DNA of 64,000 nt from Enchytraeus crypticus (lineage: Eukaryota; Annelida; Clitellata; Enchytraeida; Enchytraeidae), in NCBI GenBank assembly GCA_905160935.1, contig CAJHZI010000270.1, positions 15,001-79,000 on the forward strand. The letters run 5' to 3'. A program made the translations under genes and the position numbers. Shown piece after piece: positions 44,201-58,007 of this stretch (the stretch's first letter is position 1; each line of letters begins with the position of its first letter). The notes beneath the pieces were generated by a model that had not been told where the DNA came from, ran no database searches, and saw nothing but the letters and a program-made list of their open reading frames with translations.

Positions 44201-47200
44201 ACTGTAAATTTGATAACAGTTGGCTTTGGCATTGCTGCATTTATGACGTCACTTCCTCCTCTTCAACGTCACAACATTGCAAAGAACTTGCTAAAGAACA
44301 CTAAGTCGTGGCTATCCAAGATATTCAGGTAAGTTCAGCATATACTAGTCTACAAGACATATCCGTATTGCTTTTTGCTAAGTGTGTGAAATAGGAACTA
44401 TTGTGTGCCAGTGAATTTATCATAGATAATGGCGGAGATTTCATTCTGAGGCAAGACAACTTTCGAGTTCTGTTAAGCCAGCTGTTTCACCTTCCATAAC
44501 CTGGATGAGATTTTTATCAGTCTGCTTCATTCTCAATTTCCTGTGTGACGTTTCTTAGCCTGTCAGGCTGACTCGCTGTCTATTTCCTGGATTAAAGTTA
44601 TACTAAATTGAAATTTCTTGTCTCTCTCTCTCTTTTAGTGCACTGCCTACTGGCAGGTCCAATGGTATATAACGCCTCCTCTCTTTTCTGTCTTCCGCAA
44701 TTCTCTTCATGTCCACATATGAACGGACCTTCAAATCATCTAACATTTCTAATCTCAGCCTGCCTCTGCCTCTAACTCCTTTCATTCTGCCTGCTATGAC
44801 CTCTTTTAGTAGACTTTCCCCTTTAGAATTTGTCCTATCCAGCTCTTCATTCTATTTCCTAATACTGTCAATTTCTTATTCTTTTCCTAATCAGCCAGTT
44901 TCATGTTCCCTCTCAATAAAGAGAACATAAATCAACAATTTGATCAAACAGTAAAAAAGACAATGCTTTAAATGAACCTTAGTGTAATATTTTACTACTG
45001 AGTATGATTTAAAAAGCCTTCGCCAGTTCTTAGTCGCCTCTGACTATAAGTGCAGTTCAAAGTAATTCTATTTTCATTGGCCCGGACTAAACGTTATATA
45101 CTCTGAATTATAATTGATCAACAATATTGAACAATTTAGATTTTATGCTAATTTTTGATAGATTTCCTGCCGACAATGCCTTATTCCATTACGATGAATA
45201 CGAGGGAGTATTAGAGGTGGTTAGACTTTCTCTCTATTCTAAGTACCCGGATTACAAGGATAATGGATATGAGACGCTGTGTCGTAAATCTCCCCGCATC
45301 TATATCAATACATCCCTAGGAAACACCTACAAGGAGTATTTAGACTTACAGGTTTATATTTAGCCTTGAAACTCATTTTTACTATTTTTTTTAATTTCCT
45401 TTAGCTACGGTCTTAACAGAAGCACGTGCTATAGAGCATCTTTGGTAAAGTTACCGATTTGTTTTGTAGTTTAATTTGCAAAATACTACTTTTAGTGTTT
45501 ATATAGTACTTAAATTTTAAAGTACTTGAATGATTAATAGACTTGAGATTAACTATTTTTAAAGTACCTGATTGATTGATAGATTCAAGATTAAACTAAT
45601 TTTAAAGTATTTGATTAGTTGATAGATTTAAGTTTAAACAAATTTTGAATACCGTTTTGTTAGATTCTATTTTAGTGAATGATTAAATGAGTTAACTTCT
45701 CTAAGATTTAAAAAGGTTTTGTAAATCGTTTTTGCGTTGCTTATATTTATTGTATGAATGATTTACTGGGATTGTTTAAGATTAAAACTGTTTTGTTAAG
45801 TCGATTTCATTTTATTACACGATTGATTGAAGGCCATTGAGATTAAAACAGTTCTGTAGATCATATTGTTACTATTATGCAGTATATCTTCGTTTACTTT
45901 AAAACAATCTGACAACCGCAGATACGTAACATTGAAGCATACAAAATGGAACATACGAGCATAATTACAGTATAAACTATACGAGAAGATAGTGTCATAG
46001 TAATGCAAATACAAACAATTTATGCGTTTTTAAACCAAGATTAAATTAGCTATAGTTTTATAGCATCACTTAGTTTCACGCGGCTTATAAGGTTTTTATC
46101 ACTCAAGGAGCTACGCTTAGTTGGTATGGCGTAGCTTCTTTTGGCAACGTTTCTTCGGGTTTGATGTGAATGTTGGTTTAGTGGGGGCTAAAGCGGAGCC
46201 AGCAAGTGGCCAGGATTAAAATAGGCTGCCTTATTTTATATCTTATTTAAAAATTTGAGATTTGAGACTCTTTCTATTCCATCTAAGTAGGGTACTTCAA
46301 TTGGCTGACGCTTAAAGCTAGGTGACTTAAAAGATAATTTCCTTAGATTTACTTCTGGTTAGTTGTAGATTGTTTACTGTAGCCCAGCTTTCTAAGTTCA
46401 CTAATTCTACTTCTGTTAAATGAAGATGCCATGATGATGTGTATTATATGAGATATGTATTGTTAGCAACTTTTAGTAATGAATTTGCTGAATGTAATGT
46501 CCGTAGATCAAAGGAAACTACAATAAGTGCAGGAAGACCAATGACGGAGCATTGGACATCACTTGCATTTATTGTTTTGGGAGAAGATATTTGACCTTTG
46601 AAGATGGTCGTTTGAGAACGGTGAGATACAAAGCCAGCAATCCACCCGGTAACAGATTCAGGAATATTCAGCTTGCAAGCTTTGAAATCATCCGTGAATG
46701 TTTGACGGTATCAAATGCCTTACTGAATTCGAGAGCTATCACTCTAGCAAACGTTTCGTCTTCAAGCATAGAGGGTATTTTGAGAACGAGAGTTATAAGG
46801 GCAGCAGTGGGAGAAACTGTTGGTCGAAAGGCAAACTGGTTAGCAGTGTCGAGGTCTGGAGGTGGAGGCAAGAGCGCCGGGTAGATGTATCTTGACGTGA
46901 TGGTACGTTCAGTAATGCGTGAAAGAACAGATGCTATTGAAATCGGACGGTAGTCTGATGGGGCATTAGGATGAGGAACTTTACGTACAGGTTTAATCAC
47001 TGAGGCTTTCCATTGTGTGGGGGCACATGAGTTTTTAATAGAAAGATTAATAAGCTTGACATGCGATGCACTAAATACTGAAGCAGATAGCTTGAGAAAC
47101 CACGATGGAAGACCATCCAGTCCTGTAGGTTTCAATGTGTCCAGTATATTGAAAATTTTTGTATGTGTAATTGTTGTGTTTTTATGTTATTGTGTACTAC

Positions 47201-48666
47201 AGTTGGCCCTGCCTTCAGACTGCTTTTATTCTGTTCCCGCCGATTCCTCGAGATATAACTGCGAGACTATGGACGTCAACCACTTAGAGGAGCAGATCAA
47301 CAAAGACTTAGAAAATAACAGAACCCCCGTGTTTATACTTGCCTGTGCAGGTGTGGATCTCTCTCTCTCTCTTTATCACCCAATTTTTCTAGTGTTCTGC
47401 CTGTTAACGGATCCAATGTACATGCGGCTTTTCAAAGTCTTTCACATTCAGTAGAGCACTCCGCTGACCATCCAGTTGATTCCATAACTATGGCTGAGAG
47501 TTTACTAAACGTTACTGTGTCGTCTTGCTTAGAGAAATTTGACTTCTGAAATGGTTTCTCATTGCCTTCCTCAGTGCCTTACTCAGTAACAGCTCAGTCG
47601 CCTTTTTCGACACGTACGGTTTACGGTTGGTCTATTCGTTAATGGCCTGGATACAGCATTTTTTAGCAGGTATTGATAGATGCATAATATTACTCCGCAT
47701 AGAATTTCCATAATATCATTTTGTTGTGAAAGCATAGTGTGTGATTTGTGTATCGTAATACAGTTGGTTGCGTTTTACAGCACGGCGTTTGTCTCTTACA
47801 GGACCACGATAGCTTATATTTGTTTTTATTTCATTTTGTTAGCAGTATTTGATTAGGTATATATACTTCATAGTCAGCATCAATTTGATCACTTCATTAC
47901 TTGGCTCAGAAATTTAAAATTCTGAACGCGTAGGAAACTTCTTCGCAGCGAATACTGACTCGCCTTACAATGTTACAAGTTTACGTACATTTGCGTAGAT
48001 TTTTAAATGACTGTAGCCATTTAAGTAGTTTTATAAATTTTTTTTTTACTGCAATTATTTAAGTAATTTAATAAATTAAATAAATTAATATAGGCCTAAT
48101 TATATAAGTGGTTTTATAAATTACTGTTAGTATTGAAATAGTCTTATAAATTGCTTAAATTAGTCTATCTATGTAATTTCATAAATTAATGTAAATATTT
48201 AAGTAGTTTTATAAATTACTGTAATTATTTAAGTAGTTTTAACTACTGTAATTATTTAAGTAGGCTAATTTCATAAATTGCTGTAATTATTCTAGAATTT
48301 CTGCACAGGAACACCGCAGCTGGGTCAGTTGGACAACATTGAGCGGCTGAACGAGTTATGTAAGAAACATAACATGTGGCTTCATTGCGTGGGGTGGGTG
48401 AAAAACACTTTAATAATAATACATAAACTGTCTTTGAAATTCCTTAATACATTTATAATGAGATTTTAGAATTAGGACTATTTCTGGTTGATCATTTGAA
48501 CCTAGCAGGTCTTTAAAATAAAACAAATTGATATTATGTTCTGAGATTATATTGTCAGATAAACATTGATATATTGAGATAATATTATGAGATAATAATC
48601 CTACTTACAATAATATTATAGCGATATACGTGTATATATATACATATACAGTATATATTTATAGTA

Positions 48667-48708
<42 letters not shown>

Positions 48709-49743
48709 ATAATAATGTTATGATATAGACAAATTATATATTGACATAATTGAGATATTTTGAGATAATAATTTATATTTTAATTTGAGATAAACACTTA
48801 TTCTAGACTATTATTTTACTGTTATATGTTCAGATAGATGTTTACATTTATGTAATATATCACCCATTCTAATTTCTGCAGGAATGACTCAGCCTTACTC
48901 TCCCTACTGTCAGTTCCAGTCAACCTCTCAGGACTGAGTCTGTCCAACAGTCTCTCTCTGAACCTTCCTGTCTGGCTGAAGCTGAGGCAGCTCTCGCACG
49001 TTGTATCCTTGACCTTGAACCCTGATTCTGAGATTCTTGTAATTCTTGTCATTAAATATAAATATTAGACTACTATATTCGTCTATTCATCTGGCCTAGT
49101 CTGTCATTAATATCGTTTTCAGAGATGAAACTGACGTTAACATCGGCTTTACAGCTTTAACGACTTTATATGAAATCTGACATACCGCAGAATATTTATA
49201 AACATAAAAAAAATAAAAAAGCATATAGAAAGTTCATTACAGAAAGCAAAGTAAACATGTTAACAAAGTTAAATAAGATTTATGATAAATATGAGAATGA
49301 AATTTACTTATAGGCCTACTTTGATATGCTTTGTTTCTGGCTAATGTATACTTGCCGTTGTTTTTAAATATTTGCCTGCGTTCAATTTTCTATGTATAAA
49401 AATGTAGAAGATCTGGAAGGATGCAATTGCAATAGATTAACTAGAATTAAAGGCACAGATTTTTTTATCCTACGGAAATTTGAAAATGAAACTCATTGAG
49501 TTACAGGTTGCCATTGCCATTATGTGTAGGTGAATAAGTTAAGTCAGATGGTGCAATGTGCAATTACATTTTAATGGAGATTGAAATCAGTCCATGGCTA
49601 GCTTCCATGTAGGTACCTGTTACAAAGATATGTTGTGCTGGTGGTTTTGAATGGAATCCCAGTAGCAGTTCTGTTAAATTTTGATACATTTTCAGTAGCT
49701 AATTGAATAGTTTTTCGTTTTGACGTTGAGTAGTGGAACAGAA

Positions 49744-49797
<54 letters not shown>

Positions 49798-52700
49798 AAC
49801 AAAAACTTATATAGCAGTGTCATCGCCGAACTCGGTCTTCGAGACTACTTTACAGAAAGAGTCAATAGTAATAATAAGCTTAATAACTATTACATTTAAA
49901 TTAATATCTGAACTTGTAAAAAAATGTAAAAAAGTAAAAAAATACTGTGATGTAAAAATACTGGATGTGACAATACTGTTCTAAACATGGGTCTGTAGCC
50001 CATCTTATGCTACTGTTATATAAAAAATTACACATTGAACACTAGTAGATTACTGAACCAGTTTGATTTATATAATATCGTTTTAATTATTTCCTTCACT
50101 AAATATTCTCTCAAACTCAGACATTAATAAGTCAGAAACTTTACGCTAATAGTAATGAAACTTCAGCGCAATTGAAAGAGAGCCCATCAAGTGAGGCAGA
50201 TGCTCATAAGATTAACTCCGAGTCTGAAAAGAGTTCTAAATCCAGAGTGCATCTTACTTCAAAAGCTCAAAGAGATAAACAAAATACTCCGCAAAACTCT
50301 TGCACAGTATCAGAAAGATTTGCAAACATGGCTGAAGATGGTTTTCACCATATCAGTATTGATATATACAGAGAATCTCATCAAGGACTTCCATCTGCTT
50401 CAGCAAATCTACTAGATTCCTGTATACGAGATGCTGAAGCTCTAAGTATTCACGGAAAAGTATTCAGCAATTGTACCTCCTTCCCATCAAAGGACGAGAA
50501 ATTGATTGGAATTACGAGAACTGATTCTGTCACAGTTACTGGCTCGCTTGTATCCCATCAGTGCAATAATACTGACGTCATCGTCAAGACAACCGAGCAC
50601 AGCGTCAATGATGATGACATCGTCGTCAAGACTGCAGAGCACAGCGTCAAGGGTGATGACGTCATCGTCAAGACAACCGAGCACATGGTCCAGAGCGATA
50701 ACGTCATTCTACAGAGGTGTCTTCCACATTGGCTGGTTCTTCAACATCTGGGTCACGATGGGGTATCAGCAAGAATCACCCATTGCCTTAAATTGGTTAG
50801 CATTTATCTGTTTTATTGCATTATATAACTACTCGTTTACTTTCAAATTATACTGCTGCCTATGAACCCGGAGGTTATACTTTTAGCTTAGTCCGCTAAG
50901 AGAGACTAAGAGAATCTCATCATCGCTGTTTGCATTCTTACTGATTATTAGAATTGGTATGCAATTGTATTAATATAATTAGTCTTAAGCCGAGCTATTT
51001 TAGTGTTGAGATGCTGCATCGTTAACTATTCACTCTATCGCTAAATGCGATAGAGTGAATAGTTAATAAATTATTACAACGATCAACAGCTGCTATTGTA
51101 TATTTATGAAATTGTAGGCTCAGATAAGCTATGAATATAGATTTTAGAGTAGCTTTGCAAAATCAAGTTAACGTTGTGTCATAATCTGAACGTCAACTCT
51201 AGATAAAAGGATACTTATCCTATCTCACAGCACACCGGAGACAATATAGTCATTTCATTTCAATGTGTCATTAAAGGACACTTATCCTTTTTGCACATGA
51301 TGCATTTCTACAAAATTTTATGATTATGATGTGATGTTGAGATAGATAAGATACTGTGTATCTTCACTGATGGCTACCCGTACTTGTAATATTTACTTAA
51401 ATACTGCTATTTGATGTGCATGCTTCTCATTATTTGCATGAATGTTTTCGTTTGCTAGTATTTAGCATTTACATGTATGTTTACTTCAGTTGAAGTGAAA
51501 TGAAATAAAGCACATTTCTCTCCCTCCTATCTCGCAGCACAACAATAAAGTCTTTCCGCATATGATCAGAACTCCATCGATAGACTGTACTCAGCCAGTG
51601 ACATAATCCTCTGGGTTTCTGATTCTAAACCGTTGTTAAAATCCGGTGGTCAACCTGTCGGTCGCATGCTTAATTTTGATACAGAATACTTATAAAGTTA
51701 ACAAAGTTTTATGTATCTCCAGAATAGTGTCACGCTACTTGATGCTAGTTGATCTCAATGCACCTAAAACTATATAAGGTATATCGATTTGGTAAACCCT
51801 TTTGCGCATCTGAGTTGCATGTGTATGCTTTTATAAATTCTAAGATTTAATAATGACGTTGCCTGGTTACTCGATAAAGCTGCTCTGATTTCTTGCAGGC
51901 AAATATTCTTCATGAAAAATTAAAGCCTCTACTATCTATTCAAGTTGTGGTATGTTGCTATTTTATTTTCAATTTTTATCTTCAAAAACCTGTTACATTG
52001 TTCCTTAGTTATTGTTTTGAAATCAAGGAAGATATGTATATACATATATTTCCTGTATGTATTGTGTCCGGGACGCTAAAAAATAGACCAACTGTAAACT
52101 GCACACGTCTTAAGAGGCGACTGAATAAGAACTAATGATAGCAGAACGGGAAACCTCCGTAGGAGCTATATTATTCACAAGATATAGGTTACATTAAGGT
52201 GTGGATAGGGCTCAGTCTTTTGTGGATGGAAAAGATTAAAGTGTTTATCTATGGAGTGCTCTATATGGAGCTTGAAAGTGGACTCTGAGTATGAATATGT
52301 ACATTGGACCTCTCACTTGGCAGAAGACTATAAATAAATAAATTAAAAAATATATAGAAGTATATTCGTATCCCGACCCTTTTTAACTGGGATTTAAGGG
52401 AAGATGATGATGATGATGATATAGAAGTATATTGTGATAATCTGTACTTTAGTTCTTTTCTCTTCTCTTTGTTTTCACTAGTTGCTGCATAAGTTTCCTT
52501 TTACGACATAGTAGTTCAAGCTTAATCTATTCTCTATTTTCTTGTCGAATTAACTGACATATTGACTTTGTCAATAAATATACTGTATAAAGTAAAATGA
52601 AATCGTCAATACCATGAAACATATTGTCGAACACCTATTGGTCGTTAGTTCCTGCAGAGGTTTAGTCTAGTTTGAGTTAGTACATATAAGCTTCTTTTCA

Positions 52701-55700
52701 TAGATAATTAAATTATATTTAGAACTCAATAACTAAAAATAAATTTCACAAATATATATTTTGGTTATACTTATTATATTTGTTTATTAATATATAGCAT
52801 ATAATTTCTTAATGATGTAAAGGCGGGTAAATCGAAGACGGCGGTAGAAAACTACAGTCTGGGTTCTCTCATATTCCGTGTCCTATCTGCACTGGTTAGT
52901 ATGATTATTGCGAATATTGTAAAAAAATGAAGCCCCGCTAAAAGCTAGAGGTCCGTTTTTGATGGACGACGGCCTCTGGGACGACTTAGACACCGCTGTC
53001 AAATATCAGTTGATTCAGTTGAAGACATTTATGAAATCACAGTAAAATTGCTTCAAAACCTTAAATTAGGTTCATAGAACTTCATACACCTTATAGATCA
53101 ATAGAGTGTTATCCAATGAGCATGGTGCAATATGTAACAAAGTGTAGCAATGACACATTCAATTAGTTGACAGTACAAGCGCGCAAATGAAGGATCAGCA
53201 GAATCAGTTGCATGTAATGTAGCTCATGTCTGAATCGCTCAGTGTGTAAGAGCATCAGTTAACATCATGAAATTTTCAACGACTCTTTTTGGGGTTCTGG
53301 TATCAATTAGAGCTGATCAGAAGTCCCTGACATTGCCTTACGGCGAGGAACAGGACGTTATATTCTTATTGATTGATCGATTAAAATCTCGGACATTCAG
53401 AGGACTGATCAAATGCATAATTAGCTAAACTGATTAACGGTTAAATGCGTGGTTATTAAAACTGATAGTTGTCATCGTGGATGATCATATGGATATGTGT
53501 TTTAAATGTAAGCTTTACGTATTTTACAGTCAGCAAAATTATCAGAGAGATTATTTGATTGACGTATGACAGCTTAGACGGTTCCTTAATTCAGTATTAA
53601 ATATAAATCTGCGTATGTTTCGTGGGATTATTAATTTAAAATGTCTACAGAACTCCGGCATGGTTTCAGTTTTACTTGTGTTTTTTTTGACAGTTGATTT
53701 GGGATATCAGCAATCCGTGTGTAGCGTTTCGGTATAGACCTATCTCCTGTGAATATCACAAAAATGAATCTGGTATGTGAAAATTCTGCTAATCCGATTA
53801 CATTTATTACAACAAAAATTACATTTATGATAACATTTATGATAACAATTAGGATAATGTTTATTAAAGTTTTATGATAACATTTATGATAAAATTTCTG
53901 ATAACGTTTATGAAAACATGTAAGATATCATATAGATTCCGACCTTAGCTAAACTGGGATTCAAGGGAAAATGATGACGACGATGTTATAACGTATATGA
54001 TAGCTTTTATGATAGCATTGATAATAGCATTGATAACATCTGATTATATTTTTTGATAATATTTAGTGACATTCATGACAATATTTGTGATAACGTTTAT
54101 GATATGATTCATGATGAAATTTCTGATAAAATTTATAAGTTACACGATAGCTTATATGCCCCCGTGTTGTGTCCGGGTTGTTTGAAGAATTGACCAACCG
54201 GTGACTGCACGTGTCGTAGAAGGCGACTATAGCACTAAGATCCACACCAACGTCAGAAAGGGCATTCGGTTGGTTAGAGACTAGGCTCCAGAAGTTGCTA
54301 CAAAAATTTAAACGAATTGAAAAGTCTCAAATAGGGGATTTGCTGGTGGTGTGGTGTAAGACAGAGAAGATTTGAGACAGTCTATTTGTATCCCGACCCT
54401 AGTTAAACTGGGATTTAAGGGAGGATGATGATGATGATGATGATGATGACATGATAGCTTATACGATAACATATCTGATTACATTTATGGGTTGTGATAT
54501 TATTGATTCATTATTTAATATACTTTATCCATTTAAATAACAAAGTGCGAATTTTTTTATAACTGTGGAGTCGGTTGTTATTAGTGAATTTATTTGTTGA
54601 AAATTGACTAGCTCTTACTAACCTAGGCATTTAAAACTGCCTTGCAAGTATATTTTAAAATCAGTAAAGAAAATAACGTTCGGTTGCGCTTTTAAAACAA
54701 TTAATTGCCGCTATATAGAAATACAGGCTCGTTCATTCAAAGCGAAGTGTGAATCCTGAAACGTAGATTTTTACAAAAACAACGCACACTACTAAGAATT
54801 TTGTTTAGTCCCTTTTTTAAGGCGCTAGCAACTAGGACTATGATTTGCACGTGCATGTCTATACATGTAGGCTATACTATAAGCCTACGGAGTATCTCGA
54901 CGCTGGTATGGATTTAAGGCAGAGCGCCGACGGCTTACATTCAGCTCTTCTCGTTAATTTTATTTTTTTCGTCATGTAGTATCTGCAGAATTCTATTGCA
55001 AATAATTGCAAATAATTGAATGTCTCAATAGCGCAATGGTTAGAGGTGTAGATAACGTCATGAAGTTTTAAATGACAGATCCTGAGGTGAATTGAACCCT
55101 CGTGGGTTCGAATCCCGGCCGCGCTGATCTGATAGTAAAATCTCGGACATTCACTGGACCGGCTACTCGGAAAATGGACAAAATTGCCTAACGGATTTAA
55201 CATGTGGTATTAAAAGTGATAGATATCAACATAGTTGATCATTTCACTATAATGTGGGTTATTATTATAAATGTGAATATTTTCTTACTTGCTCAAAAAT
55301 TGAAATATGCATAAATTAAGGGCTGCAATTAACATATAACATAACATAACCCTAATTGTCCTGAGTCAGAAAACAAATTACAGTTTGTTTAAAGCTCATT
55401 AAAGACACTAGTATAAACAGGCCTAGATAATTAATTAACAAGAATGCATATCTATACCTAACTAACACAATATTCATATTTAAGCTACATATTGACAATA
55501 CGCAGTTTTATTTAGAAAATACAAGTTTGACAGCTATTTGAATGAAAATTCTAGATTCATATTTCTATTTTAGACCTAGTCTAATGACGCAATACATGTA
55601 TATATATGATCTTTATTGCACCAAAATACATGGCAGTATAAACAGAACAAGAAATGAAAAATAATGCACGAACAGAACAACAGAAACCAAGGATTAACCA

Positions 55701-57973
55701 TCAAAGAGTCTACAAATAGAGAACTTTAAACTAAAATCGCCGTTTATCTTAGGATCGGCTTTCAATAATCTAATTAGGTTAATATACCTTCAAAATCAGT
55801 CCAAAGTTTATATCTTATTTTGCCAATAGTATTATCGTTCTGAATTGCATATTTATTTTTAATATTAACATAATCCAAATAATCAGACTTATCTAAATCT
55901 AGTTTACTATCCAAGCATCCAGAGTCAATTAGCTTATGTAAGAAATTATATCTATGATAATGATAGAGTAGTTCAAATGGCCACAAGCCACAATATCACT
56001 GGCAATACGATATAATACCTTCATCAAAGGTTCAAAAATTTTATAGTAGACATTACTGTAAGCATTACAGAAATCTTTTAGTTCAGCATTAGACAGAGAT
56101 AAAGCAGAAATACCATAAAGTGACAAAGGAACCGCTTGAGAATGTATTAATTTCAACAAGACATCTATTGCTGCATTTGAGCCAAGTCTCCCTAGTATCA
56201 TATTAACAGCAGCGTAGAATTTGCCTCTACTATCATTCCAGTGACATTTAAAAGACATTTTTAAATTTTTTTTAAAGACATTTTTTAAAGTGACATTTTT
56301 GACACCCTAAAATGCCTAATTAATATCTAACAAGTAATTATACTCATAGGGCAATATTGCCCCAACTTATTATATTTACTTGATTTACTTCTCATATTGA
56401 TGAAGATGACGACGATGACGATGATGATGACGATGACGATTACGATGATGATGATGATGACGATGATGATATGATGATGATATGATAATGATGAAGATGA
56501 GGGTCGTGGTGAGGATAATGAGGACCGTAGTGACGATGACGGTGATGATGATGATGATGATGCTGGCGAAGAGTTTGAGGATAATGTTAACGACAAGCTC
56601 CTATCTGACCATATATCAGATATAACATCAAAAACTGGCAGTAAAGCAAAGACAGGAAAGTGTTCAGAGGACTTCGTTGATCAATTGAATGTTAAGGTAC
56701 AGCTATTGATCACATTAATACTTTATCTAATTTTCCTGTAAAACGAAAACACATACAGTTATTAGCTAGCTATATACATTAATGATGTACTTATATGTTA
56801 CTTTTAACATTATTTTATGTGCTCTACTAGGTAGTATACAAATAATTAAGTCAAGCAGTTCTAACTTTGAAAAGCATCTGCGGTTTAATTCTGGTCATTG
56901 CTTGTATTGTTGCTTCGCCTAGTTGTTCTGTCTGATCATCTGCGAGCATAGTTTGAAATAATTCATGCACTGGTTCCGCAAATAAATTAATGGACGTATT
57001 GTACTAGGGCTGAGATATTGGCTTTAGTAAGTAGCATCAGCTAGTAGCATCAACTAGTAGCATCAGCTGGTCGCATCAGCTAGTAGCATCAGCTAGTAGC
57101 ATCAACTAGTAGCATCAGCTGGTCGCATCAGCTAGTAGCATCAGCTAGTAGCATCAACTAGTAGCATCAGCTAGTAGCATCAGCTGTAGCATCAACTAGT
57201 AGCATCAGCTGGTCGCATCAGCTAGTACTATCAGCTAGTAGTATCAGCTAGTAGCATCAGCTAGTAGCATCATGAGCAGTTAAGCTTCCAAGTGCTAATC
57301 ATCACTTACATGGGGTTAAAATCCAATGCTCATCCTATTAATGACATGGTTTTGCTATAAGAAACTGCCGTTAAACTCTCTCATGTCATTAAAGTCTGTT
57401 ATATCTTTATCATGAACTATTGAACAGTTGTACGCGGAGCTGAAGAAAGAGGCGGAGCAGAGGGGGATCAGACTGAGGCTGCTAGAGATGCCTCACTTCA
57501 GAACTTGTCTGCTCTTCTCTCCCATGAACGACATGAACGGTTAGTCATAGCTGAACTATTGCATCAGATCATACAATATGATCTCATTACATCAGATCAT
57601 ATAATATGATCTCATTACATCAGATCATACAATATGATCTCATTACATCAGATCATATAATATGATCTCATTACATCAGATCATATTGTCAGTTCAATGT
57701 CCTAGATAGTTGTGCTAGGTCTGGCTGTAAGGCTATTTTATCATCTAGATAATCTGATCATCTGGCTAATCTGATCATCTGATGAATCCGGTTGATCTGA
57801 TTAATCTGGATTGTCATGCGAGACCTGATCATCTGGTTGACGTCATTCAACTAAAACTGATTGATAGGATTAGGCATTAATGTGCTTTCTTAATCCTCAT
57901 ATGATTCAATCTCGAAACTCAACCATAATTTGATTATAGTAAATAAAATAGAGTCTGTAGTTTATATACATAA

Positions 57974-58007
<34 letters not shown>

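Noticed and set aside
55080-55125. tRNA gene suggested by ggttcgaatcc
   Set aside because: No complete cloverleaf; the segment is the B-box of SINE-B, repeated at 35580-35640.
56327-56596. Minus-strand Ser/Ile-rich 89-codon ORF
   Set aside because: Complement of the (GAT)n tract before PDXDC1 exon 12.
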